A DNA stretch of 64,000 bases, taken from the NCBI RefSeq assembly GCF_013778305.1, contig NZ_JACEIC010000002.1, positions 1,305,708 through 1,369,707 on the forward strand, in the 5' to 3' direction. Shown one piece after another: positions 50,942 through 59,453 of the stretch. Both the position numbers and the translations under genes were made by a program. Source of the stretch: Nocardioides agri. GTDB lineage: Bacteria; Actinomycetota; Actinomycetes; Propionibacteriales; Nocardioidaceae. Below the pieces are notes generated by a model. It saw only the letters and a program-made list of their open reading frames with translations. It was not told the origin of the DNA and made no database searches. How positions within the stretch are numbered: the stretch's first letter is position 1; each line of letters starts with the position of its first letter.

Positions 50942-51922
50942 TCAGGCGTGCCCGTCGAACATCGAGGTGACCGACCCGTCCTCGAATACCTCACGGATCG
51001 CCCGCGACACCAGCGGCGCGATCGACAGGCAGGTGAGCTTGTCGAACTCCTGGTCCGGGGAGAGCGGGAGCGTGTTGGTGACCACGACCTCGGTGGCCGG
51101 GCAGTTCTTGAGCCGGTCGACGGCAGGGTCGGAGAGGATCGCGTGCGTCGCGGCGATCACCACGCCGGCGGCACCGTCGGCCATCAGGGCGTCGGCGGCC
51201 TTCGCGATCGTGCCGCCGGTGTCGATCATGTCGTCGACCAGCACGCAGAGGCGGCCGGTGACGTCGCCGACGACGCGGTTGGCGACCGTCTCGTTGGGCC
51301 GGTCGGTGCGGCGGCTCTTGTGGATGAACGCCAGCGGGGCACCGCCGAGACGGGCCGACCACCGCTCCGCCACCTTGATCCGGCCCGCGTCGGGCGAGAC
51401 CACGGCGAGCGGCTGGTTGCCGTACTTCTCCTTGATGTGGTCGGCGAGGATCGGCAGCGCCATCAGGTGGTCGACGGGGCCGTCGAAGAAGCCCTGGACC
51501 TGGTCGGCGTGCAGGTCCACGGTGATCAGCCGGTCGGCACCGGCGGTCTTGAACAGGTCGGCGACCAGGCGCGCGGAGATCGGCTCGCGACCGCGGTGCT
51601 TCTTGTCCTGCCGCGCGTAGCCGTAGAAGGGCATGACGACCGTGATCCGCTTGGCGCTCGCCCGCTTGAGGGCGTCGACCATGATCAGGTGCTCCATGAT
51701 CCACTCGTTGATCGGAGCCGTGTGGCTCTGGATCACGAAGGCATCGCAACCGCGGACCGACTCCTCGTAGCGGACGTAGATCTCGGAGTTCGCGAACTCG
51801 TAGGCCGAGGTCGGCACCAGCGGGGTGCCGAGCAGCGCCGACACCTCCTCCGCGAGCACGGGGTGTGCCCGACCGCTGAAGACCATCAGGTTCTTCTCGG
51901 TGGTCTTCTTCATTCCGGTCAC
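50942..51922 (-). CDS. prs: Ribose-phosphate pyrophosphokinase
   Basis: A 326-residue PRPP synthetase. FANSEIYVRYEESVRGCDAFVIQSH, ITVVMPFYGYARQDKKHRGREPISARLVADLF, LAVVSPDAGRIKVAERWSARLG and LCVLVDDMIDTGGTIAKAADALMADGA (PRPP-binding loop) are all present. GTG 51922 has GAGGAG eight bases upstream and is preferred to ATG 51913. It is transcribed with glmU upstream, as in most actinobacteria. The next gene on this strand would normally be rplY. Confidence 0.97.
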   Translation of the reverse strand: MTGMKKTTEKNLMVFSGRAHPVLAEEVSALLGTPLVPTSAYEFANSEIYVRYEESVRGCDAFVIQSHTAPINEWIMEHLIMVDALKRASAKRITVVMPFYGYARQDKKHRGREPISARLVADLFKTAGADRLITVDLHADQVQGFFDGPVDHLMALPILADHIKEKYGNQPLAVVSPDAGRIKVAERWSARLGGAPLAFIHKSRRTDRPNETVANRVVGDVTGRLCVLVDDMIDTGGTIAKAADALMADGAAGVVIAATHAILSDPAVDRLKNCPATEVVVTNTLPLSPDQEFDKLTCLSIAPLVSRAIREVFEDGSVTSMFDGHA

Positions 51923-51954
51923 GGTGCGCTGCTCCTCGGTAGCCGGTGTCCCGA

Positions 51955-53418
51955 TCAGGATTCTGCCACGTCCCCGTCGCCGGGCTCACCACCGGCCAGC
52001 GCCTGCTCGGCGGCCCGCGCCTGAGCGGTCCCGGGGCGCTTGGCCAGGGCCCAGCCCTCGATGTTGCGCTGCGGGCCGCTCGAGACCGCCAGGGCGCCCG
52101 GCGGCACGTCGCCGCGCACGACGGCGCCGGCTCCGGTCGCGGCGCCGTCGCCGATCTGGATCGGCGCGACGAAGGTGTTGTTCGAGGAGGTCCGGGCGTG
52201 CCGGCCGACCTTCGTGCGGTGCTTGGTGACGCCGTCGTAGTTGGCGAAGATCGTGCCGGCGCCGATGTTGGTGCCCTCGCCGATGTCCGCGTCACCGACG
52301 TAGGACAGGTGCGGCACCTTCGCGCCGTCGCCGATCGTCGCGTTCTTGGTCTCGACGAACCCGCCGATCTTGCCGCCGACCCCCAGCGTCGTGCCCGGGC
52401 GCAGGTAGGAGAACGGGCCGACGTTCGCCGACGCACCGATCACGGCCAGCTCGCCGTGGGTGCGGACGACGCGGGCGCCGACGCCGATCTCGCAGTCCTT
52501 GAGCGTGCTGTCCGGGCCGACCACGGCGTCCTCGCCGACGACGGTCGCACCCAGCAGCTGGACGCCGGGAAGGATCGTGGCGTCGTTGCCGATCACCACG
52601 TCGGCGTCGATCCAGGTCGTGGCCGGGTCCATCACAGTGACGCCCTCGCGCATCCACCCCTCGACGATCCGCCGGTTCAGCTCGGCGCCCATCCGCGCGA
52701 GCTGGACCCGGTCGTTGACGCCCTCGGTCTGGTCGACATCCGCGACCAGGTGGGCGCCGACGGTGAGGCCGTCCTCCCGCGCGATCGCGATCGCGTCGGT
52801 CAGGTAGAACTCGCCCTTGGAGTTGTCGTTGCCGATGCGCGGCAGCGCCGACAGCAGGAACTCGGCGTCGAAGGCCAGGATCCCGGAGTTGATCTCGGCG
52901 ACCTCGCGCTGCTCCGGCGTCGCGTCCTTCTCCTCCACGATCGCCTCGACGTCGCCCTCGTGGTTGCGCAGCACCCGGCCATAGCCGAACGGGTCCGGCA
53001 CGATGCCACTGAGGATGCTGACCGCACGCTGCGCCGCCTCGTGCTCGGCCGCGAAGTCGCGCAGCGTGTCGCCCTGGAGCAGCGGGGTGTCGCCGTACGC
53101 GACGAGCACGGTGCCGGAGATGTCGCCGGCGGCCTCGACGGCCACCCGGACGGCGTGCCCGGTGCCGTGCTGCTGCTCCTGGACCGCGAGCACGACGTCG
53201 GGGAAGCCCTCCCGGACGTGCGCGGTCACCTCCTCGCGCTGGTGCCCGACCACGACCACGACGCGCGCCGGCTCGACGGCGTACGCCGCGGTCAGCACGT
53301 GCCCGATCATGCTGCGCCCCGCGATCGGGTGCAGCACCTTCATGGTCTTGGACTTCATCCGGGTGCCGCCGCCGGCAGCCAGCACGATGACGGTCAGACC
53401 GGTCTCTTGTGCGCTCAC
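51955..53418 (-). CDS. glmU: Bifunctional GlmU: N-acetylglucosamine-1-phosphate uridyltransferase/acetyltransferase
   Basis: A 487-residue GlmU. TVIVLAAGGGTRMKSKTMKVLHPIAG is the uridyltransferase loop. A left-handed beta-helix follows (VIGNDATILPGVQLLGATVVGEDAVVGPDS, SYVGDADIGEGTNIGAGTIFANYDGVTKHRTKVG) with the acetyltransferase site. It makes UDP-GlcNAc for cell wall and EPS. GTG 53418 starts one base after the tRNA-Gln discriminator, so its GGGGAG ribosome-binding site is the tRNA acceptor stem. It is coupled to prs downstream. Confidence 0.96.
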   Translation of the reverse strand: MSAQETGLTVIVLAAGGGTRMKSKTMKVLHPIAGRSMIGHVLTAAYAVEPARVVVVVGHQREEVTAHVREGFPDVVLAVQEQQHGTGHAVRVAVEAAGDISGTVLVAYGDTPLLQGDTLRDFAAEHEAAQRAVSILSGIVPDPFGYGRVLRNHEGDVEAIVEEKDATPEQREVAEINSGILAFDAEFLLSALPRIGNDNSKGEFYLTDAIAIAREDGLTVGAHLVADVDQTEGVNDRVQLARMGAELNRRIVEGWMREGVTVMDPATTWIDADVVIGNDATILPGVQLLGATVVGEDAVVGPDSTLKDCEIGVGARVVRTHGELAVIGASANVGPFSYLRPGTTLGVGGKIGGFVETKNATIGDGAKVPHLSYVGDADIGEGTNIGAGTIFANYDGVTKHRTKVGRHARTSSNNTFVAPIQIGDGAATGAGAVVRGDVPPGALAVSSGPQRNIEGWALAKRPGTAQARAAEQALAGGEPGDGDVAES

Positions 53419-53420
53419 GC

Positions 53421-53498
53421 TCCCCGGGTAGGAGTCGAACCTACGTCGCTAGTCCTGATTCAAAGTCAGGCGGGCCCTGCCGGCAGACCAACCGGGGA
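53421..53498 (-). tRNA. tRNA-Gln (anticodon TTG)
   Basis: A 78-base cloverleaf with no encoded CCA. The acceptor is TCCCCGG/CCGGGGA and the D arm GGTC...GGCC. The anticodon stem CCTGA/TCAGG carries loop CTTTGAA (anticodon TTG), and the T arm is GTAGG-TTCGACT-CCTAC. A nine-base variable region lies before the T arm. It reads CAA (Gln). The glmU start codon follows at 53418 on the same strand; both may share a transcript. The gap 53499-53537 is short. Confidence 0.92.
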
Positions 53499-53537
53499 AT
53501 GTCCCTCGGGACCCGGACAGCCTAGGGCCCGCGCGGC

Positions 53538-53771
53538 TCAGATGCTGGCTCGGTACTGCGCGAGCACCTCGCGGACGCGTTCCTCGTCACGGTCGGCGAT
53601 CGGCACCAGCAGCTCGGCGACCACGTCGACGAGCTCGGCGATCCGGCGGTTGAGCTGACGGCACTCCTGGAGCTCCTCCTCCAGCGCCGCGATCCGGGCG
53701 TAGACCCCGACGGGGCGGCGGCGCAGTCGGCGGTAGCGGTCCTGGGCCAGCGCGAGCATGGGCGCAGTCAT
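53538..53771 (-). CDS. Small coiled-coil protein (DUF6752-like)
   Basis: A 77-residue helical protein. MTAPMLALAQDRYRRLRRRPVGVYARIAALEEELQECRQLNRRIAELVDVVAELLVPIADRDEERVREVLAQYRASI has heptad-type hydrophobic spacing from about 25 to 60, so a coiled coil is likely, and a single Cys. Its ATG 53771 has GGAGG upstream and overlaps the LicD-methyltransferase gene stop by four bases. Such small proteins occur beside polymer-modifying enzymes; it may tether or dimerise them. Function not recognised. Confidence 0.75.
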   Translation of the reverse strand: MTAPMLALAQDRYRRLRRRPVGVYARIAALEEELQECRQLNRRIAELVDVVAELLVPIADRDEERVREVLAQYRASI

Positions 53772-55363
53772 CGGGTCCTCCCTGGGACGGGTCGGGCCGT
53801 CCGGGTCCAGCGGACCCGCATCCGGCACACGGAAGGGTCGGCGACGCCGAGGACGTCGACGCCGGGCCGGACGCGCACCCGCTCGACGCGACCTCCGGCG
53901 GCCTCGATCTCGCGGCGCACCAGGTCCGGGTCGAGGCGGCGCACCAGCCCGGGCGGTCCGGGGTCCGGCACGCCGCGATCCGCGGTGGCACTGAACTCCA
54001 GGAACAGCTTGCCGCCACCGCGCAGCGCCATCCTGCTCAGCAGCCACAGCTGCGAGCGGGCGGTGTCGTCGAGGCAGCCGAGCAGGTGCCGGGCGTAGAG
54101 GTGGTGCGGGTCGCGGCTGAGCTCGGCGCCGGCGACCAGCACCGTGCGCAGCTCGTTGAGGGTGAGCGGGCGGACGTCGACGTGCAGCCGCCGGCGGGTG
54201 GCGTTGCGCAGCACCGAGCCCCGCGCGGCGCGCGAGAAGTCGTACGCTGCCACCGGCCGGCCACGCTTGGCGAACCACAACGCGTCCCGCCCGGTGCCGC
54301 ACCCGAGATCGGCGACGGCGGCTCCCCGGGGCAGCTGCCGGTCCACCCACTTCGCGAAGTTCGAGCGCCGCTTGGTCGAGCCGCGACGGGCGCTGGCCTG
54401 GTGATGCTCGGTCCAGCGGCCCATGTCGGTGCGGAAGCCGCGCAGCCAGCCGTCGAGGCGGCGTACGCCGCGGACCGGGTCGGCGTACTTGAAGGAGGGA
54501 TCCGGCACCCGCCAGCCAGGGCCGTAGACGAACGCGAGCATCGCCTCGGGGTCGGCCGGGGCCGGGAACTCGACGCCGTGCAGCGTGATGGTCGAGACCG
54601 GCAGGATCGCCGAGCGCGGCAGGGTGCCGCTGCGGTTTCCGAGCTGGTAGAAGGTCTCGCCGACCTCGAAGGCCACGAAGATGTCGATGTGGCACTGGCG
54701 GCCGTCGCTGAGCGGCAGCAGCAGCTTGATGTCGCCGCCGGACATCCGCAGCAGCGTCCAGCCGAGGCGCAGCATCGTGCGCTGGACCCGGTAGGACTCG
54801 GCGATGATGTCGGCGGGCGAGCTGTGCCTGCTGAGGTAGCAGACGTCGGTGTCGGAGTCGTGGCCGATCATCGCGCCGTCGCGGACCGCGCCGAGCAGCG
54901 CGCCGTAGTTGAGGTAGGCCTCGACGCCGCACTCGTCGCGCAGGTCGTCGAGCGCTCGGCGGGTGCCGGCGAGGATCTCGCCGCGCACGCCGTCGTCGGT
55001 GGCCTGGAACGCCCGGCACAGGTGCCCGACCTTGTCGATCGCCAGCGGGAGGCCCTGCGGGTCGACGACCTGCACCCGCTGGTCGGCCGAGCCGCCACCG
55101 AGCACGACCTCCTCGTCGGCGTACACGCGCTCGCCGGCGACGTCGGAGACGCGTACGCGCACGGCGCCGACGAGGAACCGGCGCAGCACCGCCGGCCACT
55201 CGACCCGGACGCCACCGCGCACGGCGTGGCCGTCACGGGCGGCGGTGAAGGCGAAGACGTAGCGACCGTCGAAGCTGACCACGAGCGGCTCGGTCGGCGC
55301 GCGGCGGAGCAGCAGGCCCGCGTCGGAGACGACGACCGCGGGATCGGCAGAGAGGGTGGTCAT
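53768..55363 (-). CDS. LicD-like phosphotransferase fused to a methyltransferase-like domain
   Basis: A 531-residue protein with no signal peptide. Residues 135-290 match LicD/fukutin-type enzymes: YLNYGALLGAVRDGAMIGHDSDTDVCYLSR (GxxLGxxRxxxxxxxDxDxD), then QCHIDIFVAFE. From about 335 a Rossmann SAM-like domain follows: AAVADLGCGTGRDALWFAKRGRPVAAYDFS, with a C-terminal part ending in a basic tail. LicD enzymes transfer phosphocholine or other phosphodiester groups from CDP donors to polymers. The adjacent cytidylyltransferase supplies a CDP donor. A LicD-methyltransferase fusion is unusual and may methylate the transferred head group or the acceptor. Confidence 0.8.
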   Translation of the reverse strand: MTTLSADPAVVVSDAGLLLRRAPTEPLVVSFDGRYVFAFTAARDGHAVRGGVRVEWPAVLRRFLVGAVRVRVSDVAGERVYADEEVVLGGGSADQRVQVVDPQGLPLAIDKVGHLCRAFQATDDGVRGEILAGTRRALDDLRDECGVEAYLNYGALLGAVRDGAMIGHDSDTDVCYLSRHSSPADIIAESYRVQRTMLRLGWTLLRMSGGDIKLLLPLSDGRQCHIDIFVAFEVGETFYQLGNRSGTLPRSAILPVSTITLHGVEFPAPADPEAMLAFVYGPGWRVPDPSFKYADPVRGVRRLDGWLRGFRTDMGRWTEHHQASARRGSTKRRSNFAKWVDRQLPRGAAVADLGCGTGRDALWFAKRGRPVAAYDFSRAARGSVLRNATRRRLHVDVRPLTLNELRTVLVAGAELSRDPHHLYARHLLGCLDDTARSQLWLLSRMALRGGGKLFLEFSATADRGVPDPGPPGLVRRLDPDLVRREIEAAGGRVERVRVRPGVDVLGVADPSVCRMRVRWTRTARPVPGRTR

Positions 55364-55776
55364 GACGCGGCGATCACCCGGCGCAACTGGCTGCTCGAGG
55401 TGTGCACGGTGTAGGGGAAGTAGCGGACCTCGGCCCCCACGGTGGCGATCCGGCGCTCGAGGGCCTCGCCCTTCGCGGTGCCACGCCAGTCGTCGCCCTT
55501 GAACACCACGTGGAAGCCGACCTCGTGCCAGGCGTCCAGCTTGTCGGTCGTCAGCTCGGCGTAGGTCGCGTCGACGATGCCGATCGCGTCGACGATCGCG
55601 ATCCGCTCCTCCAGCGGCACGTAGGGCCGCACGCCCTTGACCTCCTCGCACACGTCGTCGGACACGACGCCGGCGACCAGCACGTCGCACAGCCCACGCG
55701 CCTGGCGCAGCGCGTTGAGGTGACCGATGTGGAACAGGTCGAAGACGCCGGGCACGTACCCCACCACCGGACCCAT
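55360..55776 (-). CDS. TagD-like glycerol-3-phosphate cytidylyltransferase-family protein
   Basis: A 138-residue cytidylyltransferase. VPGVFDLFHIGHLNALRQAR carries the HxGH motif (HIGH), RPYVPLEERIAIVDAI the RxxxERxxxV region, and YTVHTSSSQLRR the ISSS/T-like motif of TagD. It makes a CDP-alcohol (CDP-glycerol is the usual product). ATG 55776 is the start. Its TGA overlaps the LicD gene (ATGA), so the CDP donor and its transferase are coupled. It points to a phosphodiester decoration of the wall or EPS. Confidence 0.87.
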   Translation of the reverse strand: MGPVVGYVPGVFDLFHIGHLNALRQARGLCDVLVAGVVSDDVCEEVKGVRPYVPLEERIAIVDAIGIVDATYAELTTDKLDAWHEVGFHVVFKGDDWRGTAKGEALERRIATVGAEVRYFPYTVHTSSSQLRRVIAAS

Positions 55777-55841
55777 GCAACACTCTTTTCTCGTTTTCCA
55801 ACTGTTTTACTGCACTTTAGCGCACCGCTTAGTCTCACGGC

Positions 55842-56951
55842 GTGGATCTCCCCGTGTCGCCGCCGGTCCAGCCGATGCTCGCGAAGTCGGTGAAGGGCAT
55901 CCCCGACCCCGCGAAGCACGGCGGGCTGAGCTTCGAGCCCAAGTGGGACGGCTTCCGGTGCCTGGTCTTCAAGGACGGCGACGAGGTCGAGCTCGCCAGC
56001 CGCAACACCAAGCCGCTGACCCGCTACTTCCCCGAGGTCGTGGCCGCGATGCGCGAGCAGCTGCCCGAGCGCTGCGTGCTCGACGGGGAGATCTTCGTGG
56101 CACTCAGCACGTCAGGGGCGCCCAGGCTCGAGTTCGAGGTGCTGCAGGAGCGCATCCACCCGGCCGCCTCGCGCATCGAGATGCTCAGCGAGAAGACCCC
56201 GGCGTCGTACGTCGCCTTCGACCTGCTGGCGCTGGGCGACGAGTCGTACGCCGAGCGGCCGTTCGCGGAGCGGCGCGCGGCGCTCGAGCAGGCGCTGGCG
56301 GGACTGACCGGCCCGTGCTTCCTGACCCGGACCACGACCGACCCGGCCGAGGCCGAGGAGTGGTTCCACCAGTTCGAGGGCGCCGGGCTCGACGGCGTGG
56401 TCGCCAAGCCGCTGGGTGAGCCCTATCGACCGAACGCGCGCGCGATGCTCAAGATCAAGCACGAACGCACCGCCGACGTGGTGCTCGCCGGCTTCCGCGA
56501 GCACAAGACGAGCACGCCCGAGCGACCGCTGCTCGGCAGCATGCTGCTGGGGCTCTACGCGGACGGCGAGCTCCAGCACATCGGCGTCAGCGCAAGCTTC
56601 ACCGAGAAGCGCCGCGCCGAGCTGTGGGAGGAGCTGCAGCCGCTCGTCGTCGACATCGCCGACCACCCGTGGGGGCGCTGGCAGGAGTTCCTGACCGCCA
56701 ACCCCGACCGGGTGCCCGGGACCCAGAGCCGGTGGAGCCAGGGCAAGGACCTGTCGTTCACGCCGCTGCGGCCCGAGCGGGTGGTCGAGGTCGCCTACGA
56801 CCACATGGAGGGACGCCGCTTCCGGCACACCGCGCAGTTCCGCCGCTGGCGCACCGACCGCGACCCGGAGTCGTGCGGCTACGAGCAGCTCGAGGAGCCG
56901 GTGAGCTACGACCTGACTAAGATCCTGAACGTGGACAAGGGAGGTCTGTGA
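55842..56951 (+). CDS. ligC: ATP-dependent DNA ligase, LigC type
   Basis: A 369-residue ligase. FEPKWDGFRCLVF has the lysine (K34) that takes AMP, followed by ELASRNTKPLTRYFPEV, VLDGEIF, AFDLLALG, GLDGVVAKPL and MLKIKHERTADVVLAGFR (motifs III to V). The OB-fold domain and FRHTAQFRRWRTDRDPESCGYEQLE end it. Its sequence style is that of mycobacterial LigC. GTG 55842 starts after a 65-base AT-rich gap that also holds the divergent TagD promoter. The next gene shares one base with its stop. Confidence 0.93.
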   Translation: MDLPVSPPVQPMLAKSVKGIPDPAKHGGLSFEPKWDGFRCLVFKDGDEVELASRNTKPLTRYFPEVVAAMREQLPERCVLDGEIFVALSTSGAPRLEFEVLQERIHPAASRIEMLSEKTPASYVAFDLLALGDESYAERPFAERRAALEQALAGLTGPCFLTRTTTDPAEAEEWFHQFEGAGLDGVVAKPLGEPYRPNARAMLKIKHERTADVVLAGFREHKTSTPERPLLGSMLLGLYADGELQHIGVSASFTEKRRAELWEELQPLVVDIADHPWGRWQEFLTANPDRVPGTQSRWSQGKDLSFTPLRPERVVEVAYDHMEGRRFRHTAQFRRWRTDRDPESCGYEQLEEPVSYDLTKILNVDKGGL

Positions 56952-57508
56952 TGTCCGAGACCGGTGCTGAGGACTATGCCGTCGTGCTGCTCGTCGAGCA
57001 GGCGCTGACGCAGCAGGACGCGACCCAGGTGCACTCGCTGCACGAGGGGCTGGACGGGCCGGTGACCTATCACGTGCTGCTCCCGCTGGAGGACGCCGCG
57101 GCCCGGATCGAGTCGGCGATGGGGTCGCTCACGGCCGGCGACATGATGGCCTCGCCGTCGATGCCGATGAGCGAGGTGCAGCTCGACGCGGTCCGCAAGG
57201 ACTGCCAGGACCGCTCGCACGCCGAGCTCGAGCAGACCCTCGAGCACCTGCGCGCCAGCGGCGCGGTCGCGATCGGCCAGGTCGTCGCCGACCCGCCGAT
57301 CGACGCGCTCGCCGCGAAGGTGACCGAGGTCGACGGCCGCGAGGCGATCATCCTCACCCGGCCGCACGTCGTGGCCGAGTTCTTCCACCTCGACTGGACG
57401 TCGAAGGCGCGGCGGCGGCTCGGCGTACCGATCCTGCACCTGCTCGAGCACGAGAGCTTCGACGAGCAGGCCGAGCGCTACGGCGAAGAGGGCATCACCG
57501 GGCTCTGA
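56951..57508 (+). CDS. Hypothetical protein, alpha/beta (Usp-like) style
   Basis: A 185-residue cytosolic protein not assigned to a family with certainty. It reads EDYAVVLLVEQALTQQDATQVHSLHEGL, then MMASPSMPMSEVQLDAVRKDCQDRSHAELEQTLEHLRASGAVAIGQVVADPPIDALAAKV, REAIILTRPHVVAEFFHLDWTSKARRRLGVPILHLLEH. The alternation of hydrophobic strands and helices, ending in TSKARRRLGVPILHL, resembles a universal-stress-protein fold. It is coupled to ligC by a TGATG overlap. The last 31 bases overlap the convergent GNAT-TsaE gene. Confidence 0.75.
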   Translation: MSETGAEDYAVVLLVEQALTQQDATQVHSLHEGLDGPVTYHVLLPLEDAAARIESAMGSLTAGDMMASPSMPMSEVQLDAVRKDCQDRSHAELEQTLEHLRASGAVAIGQVVADPPIDALAAKVTEVDGREAIILTRPHVVAEFFHLDWTSKARRRLGVPILHLLEHESFDEQAERYGEEGITGL

Positions 57509-58419
57509 CGGAGCTCCCGGAAGGACAGCGCGTGCCAGCGGGGCCCGACCGGGGTGAGCTCCACCCGGCGCGGGTCCAGCCCGTCGTGCGGTGCGTCGCC
57601 GCGCACGATCGCCACCTCGAGACGTGACTCCGAGAGCCCCTCGGCGAGGCCCTCGCCCCACTCGACCACAGTGACCGCCTCGTCGAGCGACGCGTCGAGG
57701 TCGAGGTCGTCGAGCTCGTCGAGGCCACCGAGGCGGTAGGCGTCGACGTGCACCAGGGCGGGCCCGTCGACCAGCGACGGGTGCACCCGGGCGATCACGA
57801 ACGTCGGCGAGGTGATGTCGCCGCGGACCCCCAGCCCGGCGCCCAGCCCCTGGGTGAAGGTCGTCTTGCCCGCGCCGAGCTCGCCGCTCAGGACCAGCAG
57901 GTCGCCGGGTGCCAGCTGGCCGGCGAGCGTGCGACCCAGCGCGCGCATCGCGTCGGCGTCCGGGACCTGGACGACGTGGGTGCGCAGCGGCCGGCGCAGC
58001 TCGACGTTCGGCGACGCGCGGCCGATCTCGCGGAAGCCCTGGCGCTCCCAGAACCGCACGGTGGCCGGGAGCTCCTCGCGGGCGACCACGGTGAGGTCGT
58101 GGGAGCCGTCGGCCGCCTCGACCGCCGCCTCGATGAGCGCGGCGGCGACGCCGTGGCCCTGGGCGTCGGGCAGCACCCCGAAGCGGCGCAGGTACGTCGT
58201 GGCGCCGACCCGGTCGAGGACCAGGGTCCCGACCGCCCGGCCGTCCACACTGGCGAGCAGGCCGCCGCCGGAGGCCAGCCGCATGCCGATCGTGTCCTCG
58301 GTCTCGGTGAGCGCGGCCGCCGGCGGGTCGAGCGGCGGGCGTGCCTCGAACGCCGCCCGGACGATCGCCAGCACCTCCGCGGCGCGCTCGGGCCCGACCC
58401 GCTCCACGACGACGCTCAC
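57478..58419 (-). CDS. tsaE: GNAT acetyltransferase-TsaE fusion
   Basis: A 313-residue fusion. The N-terminal half (1-155) is a GNAT domain: GRAVGTLVLDRVGATTYLRRFGVLPDAQGHGVAAALIEAAVE, with QGHGVA as the acetyl-CoA loop and WERQGFREIG. The C-terminal half is TsaE: LSGELGAGKTTFTQGLGAGLGV (P-loop), TSPTFVIAR, HVDAYRL and VTVVEWGEGL. TsaE is the ATPase of tRNA t6A biosynthesis. The GNAT part may have its own substrate. GTG 58419 overlaps the stop of the hydrolase gene. It sits after alr as in related genera. Confidence 0.9.
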   Translation of the reverse strand: MSVVVERVGPERAAEVLAIVRAAFEARPPLDPPAAALTETEDTIGMRLASGGGLLASVDGRAVGTLVLDRVGATTYLRRFGVLPDAQGHGVAAALIEAAVEAADGSHDLTVVAREELPATVRFWERQGFREIGRASPNVELRRPLRTHVVQVPDADAMRALGRTLAGQLAPGDLLVLSGELGAGKTTFTQGLGAGLGVRGDITSPTFVIARVHPSLVDGPALVHVDAYRLGGLDELDDLDLDASLDEAVTVVEWGEGLAEGLSESRLEVAIVRGDAPHDGLDPRRVELTPVGPRWHALSFRELRQSPVMPSSP

Positions 58420-59453
58420 TCCGCCTCCTCCAGCAGCCGGTCCAGCTCGGCGTTGACGTCGTCGCTGCGTTCGAGGATCACCATGTGGCCGGCGCCCTCG
58501 GCCTCGACCAGCCTGGCGCCGGCGATGCGCGAGGTGAGCTTGCGGCTGTGCCCGATCGAGGTGAGCTTGTCGTCGGTGCCGCAGATGACGACGGTCGGCA
58601 CCTTCGCCAGCACGCCGACGGCGTCGAACTTGTCGAGAGCAGAGAAGCCCGGGAAGAACTCGGCGACCACCTCGAACGGCGTCTCCGAGAGCATCCGGTC
58701 GACGAAGGCGACATAGCTGCCGGGCACGTCGTCGCCGAAGGCGAGCTCGGCGGTCGCCACCAGCGCGACGTCCTTGCCGAGCCGGCGGATCCCGTCGACC
58801 GCGCGGTGGCTGCGGGCGAGCATCGAGACCCCGCGGTGGACGGCGCCGGAGCTCCCCCACGACGGCACCATTGGGAAGAGGATCCGGCTCGGGTCGAGAC
58901 CACCGGCGGTGGTCGAGATCAGGGCGACCCCGACGACCCGGTCGCCGAAGAGCTCGGGGTGCAGCTCGGCGAGCGCGGCGATCGTCATGCCGCCCATCGA
59001 GTGCCCGACGAGCACGACCGGACCGGTCGGCGCGACGGCGTCCAGCACCGACAGCAGGTCGCGGCCGAGCTGGTCGATGGTCGCGTTCCCCATCGGCGAG
59101 CGGCCCGACCGGCCGTGCGAGCGCTGGTCGTAGAAGACCGCACGCGTCCGGCCACGGAGGTGCTCGCGCTGGAAGTGCCAGCAGTCCATCTCGAGCGCGT
59201 AGCCGTGGGAGAAGACGACCGTCACCTCCGACTGGGGCGACTCGGGCTCGTCGACCTCGACGTGCAGCGGCGTCCCGTCGTCCGCGACGACCGTGGTCGG
59301 CTCGGACCGCAGCGAGCCGAAGGCCGGGGCCTCGTCCCCGCCCCGACGCTGGATCCTGCGACGCTGCCGGGTCACGCCGACGCCCGCGCCGGCGGCGGCC
59401 AGACCGACGACGCCGACGGTGACCGCGCCGATCACCCGTCCACGGACGCTCAC
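58416..59453 (-). CDS. Alpha/beta hydrolase with N-terminal membrane anchor
   Basis: A 345-residue hydrolase. The N-terminus VSVRGRVIGAVTVGVVGLAAAGAGVGV is a single hydrophobic helix. TVVFSHGYALEMDCWHFQREHL is the oxyanion region, PVVLVGHSMGGMTIAALAE the nucleophile elbow (GHSMGG, Ser), VICGTDDKLTS the Asp, and AEGAGHMVILE the His. It lies in a run of four coupled genes from nnr to TsaE, with overlaps at both ends. Substrate unknown; a lipid or cell-wall ester is plausible. Confidence 0.92.
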   Translation of the reverse strand: MSVRGRVIGAVTVGVVGLAAAGAGVGVTRQRRRIQRRGGDEAPAFGSLRSEPTTVVADDGTPLHVEVDEPESPQSEVTVVFSHGYALEMDCWHFQREHLRGRTRAVFYDQRSHGRSGRSPMGNATIDQLGRDLLSVLDAVAPTGPVVLVGHSMGGMTIAALAELHPELFGDRVVGVALISTTAGGLDPSRILFPMVPSWGSSGAVHRGVSMLARSHRAVDGIRRLGKDVALVATAELAFGDDVPGSYVAFVDRMLSETPFEVVAEFFPGFSALDKFDAVGVLAKVPTVVICGTDDKLTSIGHSRKLTSRIAGARLVEAEGAGHMVILERSDDVNAELDRLLEEAE

